From DATKGQ01 sp035510715 (GTDB taxonomy: Bacteria; Patescibacteriota; Saccharimonadia; Saccharimonadales; UBA4665), in contig DATKGQ010000016.1 in the NCBI GenBank assembly GCA_035510715.1, positions 1 to 24,066 on the forward strand: a stretch of 24,066 bases of DNA, in the 5' to 3' direction. Shown here piece after piece: positions 22,265-24,066 of the stretch. Position numbers and translations under genes: made by a program. How positions within the stretch are numbered: position 1 is the stretch's first letter; each line of letters begins with the position of its first letter. The notes beneath the pieces were generated by a model that had not been told where the DNA came from, did no database searches, and saw nothing but the letters and a program-made list of their open reading frames with translations.

Positions 22265-23068
22265 CTAGATGTTTTCCGCGAAATATTTAGATTGTTTTCT
22301 GAAGTGATTAACCCCGATAAAGATAACCACGACAAGAATGATAAACGGTATGAACTCATACCACCCACCGTTAAACCGTTTATAGATGGTCATAGTTTGA
22401 TGGGTTATCAGAATATACCGAGCATCTTGGATGGCCTGGGCCATGGGGTTAAGCAGTATCAATTTTTGAAGTGTAATATTGGTAATGCGTGATAGGGCAT
22501 ATATTATTGGGGTCAAATAAAATCCTGCTTGCAGTAAAACCTCCCAGATATAGCTAATGTCACGAAACTTTACATAAGTCGCTGAGAGAAACAACGATAA
22601 ACCTAATGCGAACACATATATTTCAAGCAGAATCAGCGGGAACCAAATCGCACTGCCACCCAGAGATACATGGTTAATAATCATAAAAACTCCAACTACA
22701 ATTAGGTTCAATACCAAGTTGATAAGAGCCGAGAAACTTGTGCTTAATACTATAATCCAGCGCGGAATCCGAATTTTTCGAATAAGATCCCCCCTTCCGA
22801 CTATTGACCCGAGACTCTGCATGGTCATTTCGACAAAAAAGTTCCACATCACAATACCCAAAAGCAGATATACAGGATAGTGAGGGATACCCGTGCCAAG
22901 CTTTAAAAATTTGACAAAAACAACATATAATATTAAGAACATCAATAGCGGTCGCAGGAGAGACCATATATATCCAAGCGCAGAACCTTGATAACGAAGT
23001 TTGAAATCTGTCCGGACTAGCTCAACCAGTAAAACTCGATTTTTCTTTGAGAAGATGCGTTTTATCAT
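22265..23068 (-). CDS. wzm: ABC transporter permease Wzm
   Basis: About 267 aa, ABC2-type membrane domain with six predicted helices. Seen: LVRTDFKLRYQGSALGYIW near residues 18-36, the conserved amphipathic entry of polysaccharide exporters, then LLRPLLMFLILYVVF, NFFVEMTMQSLG and LNPMAQAIQDARY near the end. With Wzt it exports a lipid-linked glycan to the outer face of the membrane. I chose ATG 23068 (MIKRIF), which gives the usual short basic start. The longer TTG 23113 frame would overlap the divergent GT2 start. A TATAAT ends only 12 bases before this ATG, leaving a leader of about six bases and no ribosome site. It is the first gene of a six-gene minus-strand operon. Confidence 0.93.
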   Translation of the reverse strand: MIKRIFSKKNRVLLVELVRTDFKLRYQGSALGYIWSLLRPLLMFLILYVVFVKFLKLGTGIPHYPVYLLLGIVMWNFFVEMTMQSLGSIVGRGDLIRKIRIPRWIIVLSTSFSALINLVLNLIVVGVFMIINHVSLGGSAIWFPLILLEIYVFALGLSLFLSATYVKFRDISYIWEVLLQAGFYLTPIIYALSRITNITLQKLILLNPMAQAIQDARYILITHQTMTIYKRFNGGWYEFIPFIILVVVIFIGVNHFRKQSKYFAENI

Positions 23069-23080
23069 CAGGTATAGGTT

Positions 23081-23088
23081 ATTATAAA
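23081..23088. promoter_or_regulatory. Overlapping divergent -10 elements
   Basis: The eight bases ATTATAAA read TATAAT on the minus strand (23086-23081, towards wzm) and TATAAA on the plus strand (23083-23088, towards the GT2). The two start codons are only 31 bases apart, at 23068 and 23100, so this AT-symmetric core could serve both. Predicted leaders are about five or six bases on each side. -35 boxes would lie inside the opposite gene and are not obvious. Confidence 0.5.
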
Positions 23089-23099
23089 AGAAACATACT

Positions 23100-24066
23100 A
23101 TGAAGTCGATCAATGTCAGTGTTGTAATCCCAAACTGGAATAATCAAGAAAGTCTTGAAAAATGTCTTGACTCTTTACAGTCTCAGTCTTTAACCCCGCA
23201 TATCATTGTAGTCGATAACGGTTCTAAGGATGGGTCAGTTGATTCAGTAAAAAACCGCTATCCGGCTGTTGAACTTATCGTTAACCCTAATAATCTGGGG
23301 TTTGCTAGGGCTGTTAATATCGGTATAACGCAATCAATATTCAGAGGCGATGCTTTTGTGGCGCTAATCAATAACGATGCAGTAGCAGACCATAACTGGC
23401 TACAGGAGATGGTCCGAGCAATAGACAAAAATCAAGATCTGGGAATAATTGCCAGCAAAATGGTCAGTAGCGACGGCGCATATCTTGATAGTACGGGTGA
23501 GTTTTATAGCGTATGGGGGTTACCATACCCGCGAGGACGAGGCGAGACTTCAATTACCCAGTACGACGAGCAACTCGAGATATTTGGTGCAAGTGGTGGG
23601 GCTAGTTTATACAGAGTAAAGATGCTCACAAAAATCGGGTTATTTGACAAGGACTTTTTTGCCTACTATGAGGATGTAGACCTAAGCTTCAGAGCTCAGT
23701 TAGCTGGTTGGAAAATCAGATTTTGCCCTGAGGCTGTTGTCTACCACCAAATCGGTGCCACTAGCAAAAAAATAAACGGCTTCACTACTTATCAGACCAT
23801 GAAGAATTTACCGTGGCTAATGTGGAAGAATGTCCCGGGGGCATATCTTTTGAAAGTGCTGCCGCGTTTTAAGATCGCCTACTTTAGTTTTTATGCCAGT
23901 GCTTGGAGACGTCATCAGGGTTGGCCCGCCACCAAAGGTGTTTTATTATCAGTCACTTTAGCACCCAAAAAAATATGGCAGCGTCATCAAATCCAAAATA
24001 CCAAAAAAGTATCGGACAGCTATATTTGGGGTATAATGACCCACGACTTACCACCTAATGCACTAA
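23100..24066 (+). CDS. GT2 glycosyltransferase, WcaA/rhamnosyltransferase-like, 3' partial
   Basis: The frame opens at ATG 23100 and stays open to the end of the window (322 codons), so the 3' end is missing. Seen: SVVIPNWNNQESLEKCL (residues 7-23), VVDNGSKDGS (37-46), NPNNLGFARAVN (62-73), LINNDA with Asp93, GASGGASLYR, YYEDVDLSFRAQLAGWK and VYHQIGATS. This is the standard order of GT2 enzymes annotated as dTDP-Rha:GlcNAc-type rhamnosyltransferases in envelope loci. It probably adds a sugar, perhaps rhamnose, to the glycan exported by the divergent wzm-wzt system. There is no clear Shine-Dalgarno before the ATG, and the shared -10 element suggests a nearly leaderless mRNA. Confidence 0.92.
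   Translation, partial: MKSINVSVVIPNWNNQESLEKCLDSLQSQSLTPHIIVVDNGSKDGSVDSVKNRYPAVELIVNPNNLGFARAVNIGITQSIFRGDAFVALINNDAVADHNWLQEMVRAIDKNQDLGIIASKMVSSDGAYLDSTGEFYSVWGLPYPRGRGETSITQYDEQLEIFGASGGASLYRVKMLTKIGLFDKDFFAYYEDVDLSFRAQLAGWKIRFCPEAVVYHQIGATSKKINGFTTYQTMKNLPWLMWKNVPGAYLLKVLPRFKIAYFSFYASAWRRHQGWPATKGVLLSVTLAPKKIWQRHQIQNTKKVSDSYIWGIMTHDLPPNAL

Noticed and set aside
23069..23113. TTG 23113 as wzm start
   Set aside because: It would overlap the divergent GT2 and add a hydrophobic extension before the usual basic Wzm start at 23068.
1..24066. CRISPR array, rRNA, tRNA or alternative genetic code
   Set aside because: No spaced direct repeats or RNA gene signatures were seen, and TGA stops fit gene ends (for example at 515-517 and 1369-1371).

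Overview
The window is a cell-envelope polysaccharide locus from a bacterium using the standard genetic code (UGA works as stop in several well-supported genes). It has a moderate, slightly AT-rich composition judged by eye. Actinobacteria-like versions of RmlC and of an IS110 transposase, a lysozyme-like surface protein of the Actinobacteria/Saccharibacteria type, very tight gene packing and apparently leaderless starts suggest a Candidate Phyla Radiation member such as Saccharibacteria. That assignment is inference; no rRNA or marker gene is present.

Layout. 1-3.5 kb (+): dTDP-L-rhamnose genes rfbC (cut by the window edge), rfbD and rfbA, overlapping by 1 and 4 bases, then a polytopic membrane protein. 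3.5-4.8 kb: a GtrA-like flippase (-) and a divergent polyprenyl-phosphate sugar transferase (+). 4.8-6.0 kb: a scar in which a frameshifted, 5'-truncated IS110 transposase (-) abuts a second, 5'-truncated rfbA (+). 6.0-7.0 kb: a membrane-anchored GT2 (+). 7.0-11.7 kb (-): an operon DegT aminotransferase, Gfo/Idh dehydrogenase, ATP-grasp ligase, SDR epimerase, HAD phosphatase, read from a good sigma70-type promoter, with a small EmrE-like membrane protein facing away from it. 12.35-16.75 kb (-): a 204-aa anchored protein, a 767-aa secreted protein with a lysozyme-like head and about nine repeats of roughly 55 aa, and a DUF2142 membrane protein. 16.8-23.1 kb (-): Wzm permease, Wzt ATPase, methyltransferase, WsaF-like GT4, SDR epimerase and rhamnosyltransferase-like GT2. 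23.1 kb to the end (+): a GT2 running off the window, divergent from wzm across only 31 bases.

Together the genes look like a rhamnose-containing surface glycan system. RfbC/D/A make dTDP-rhamnose, GT2/GT4 enzymes assemble the chain, the methyltransferase may cap or decorate it, and Wzm/Wzt (with a C-terminal carbohydrate-binding domain) exports it. The GtrA/GT2/DUF2142/polytopic proteins look like a second route in which polyprenyl-linked sugars are flipped and added outside the membrane. The DegT-Gfo/Idh-ATP-grasp-SDR-HAD operon is the least explained part: it could make a 3-amino sugar and couple a carboxylate or amino acid to it. rfbB, an initiating phosphoglycosyl transferase and a ligase are not in the window.
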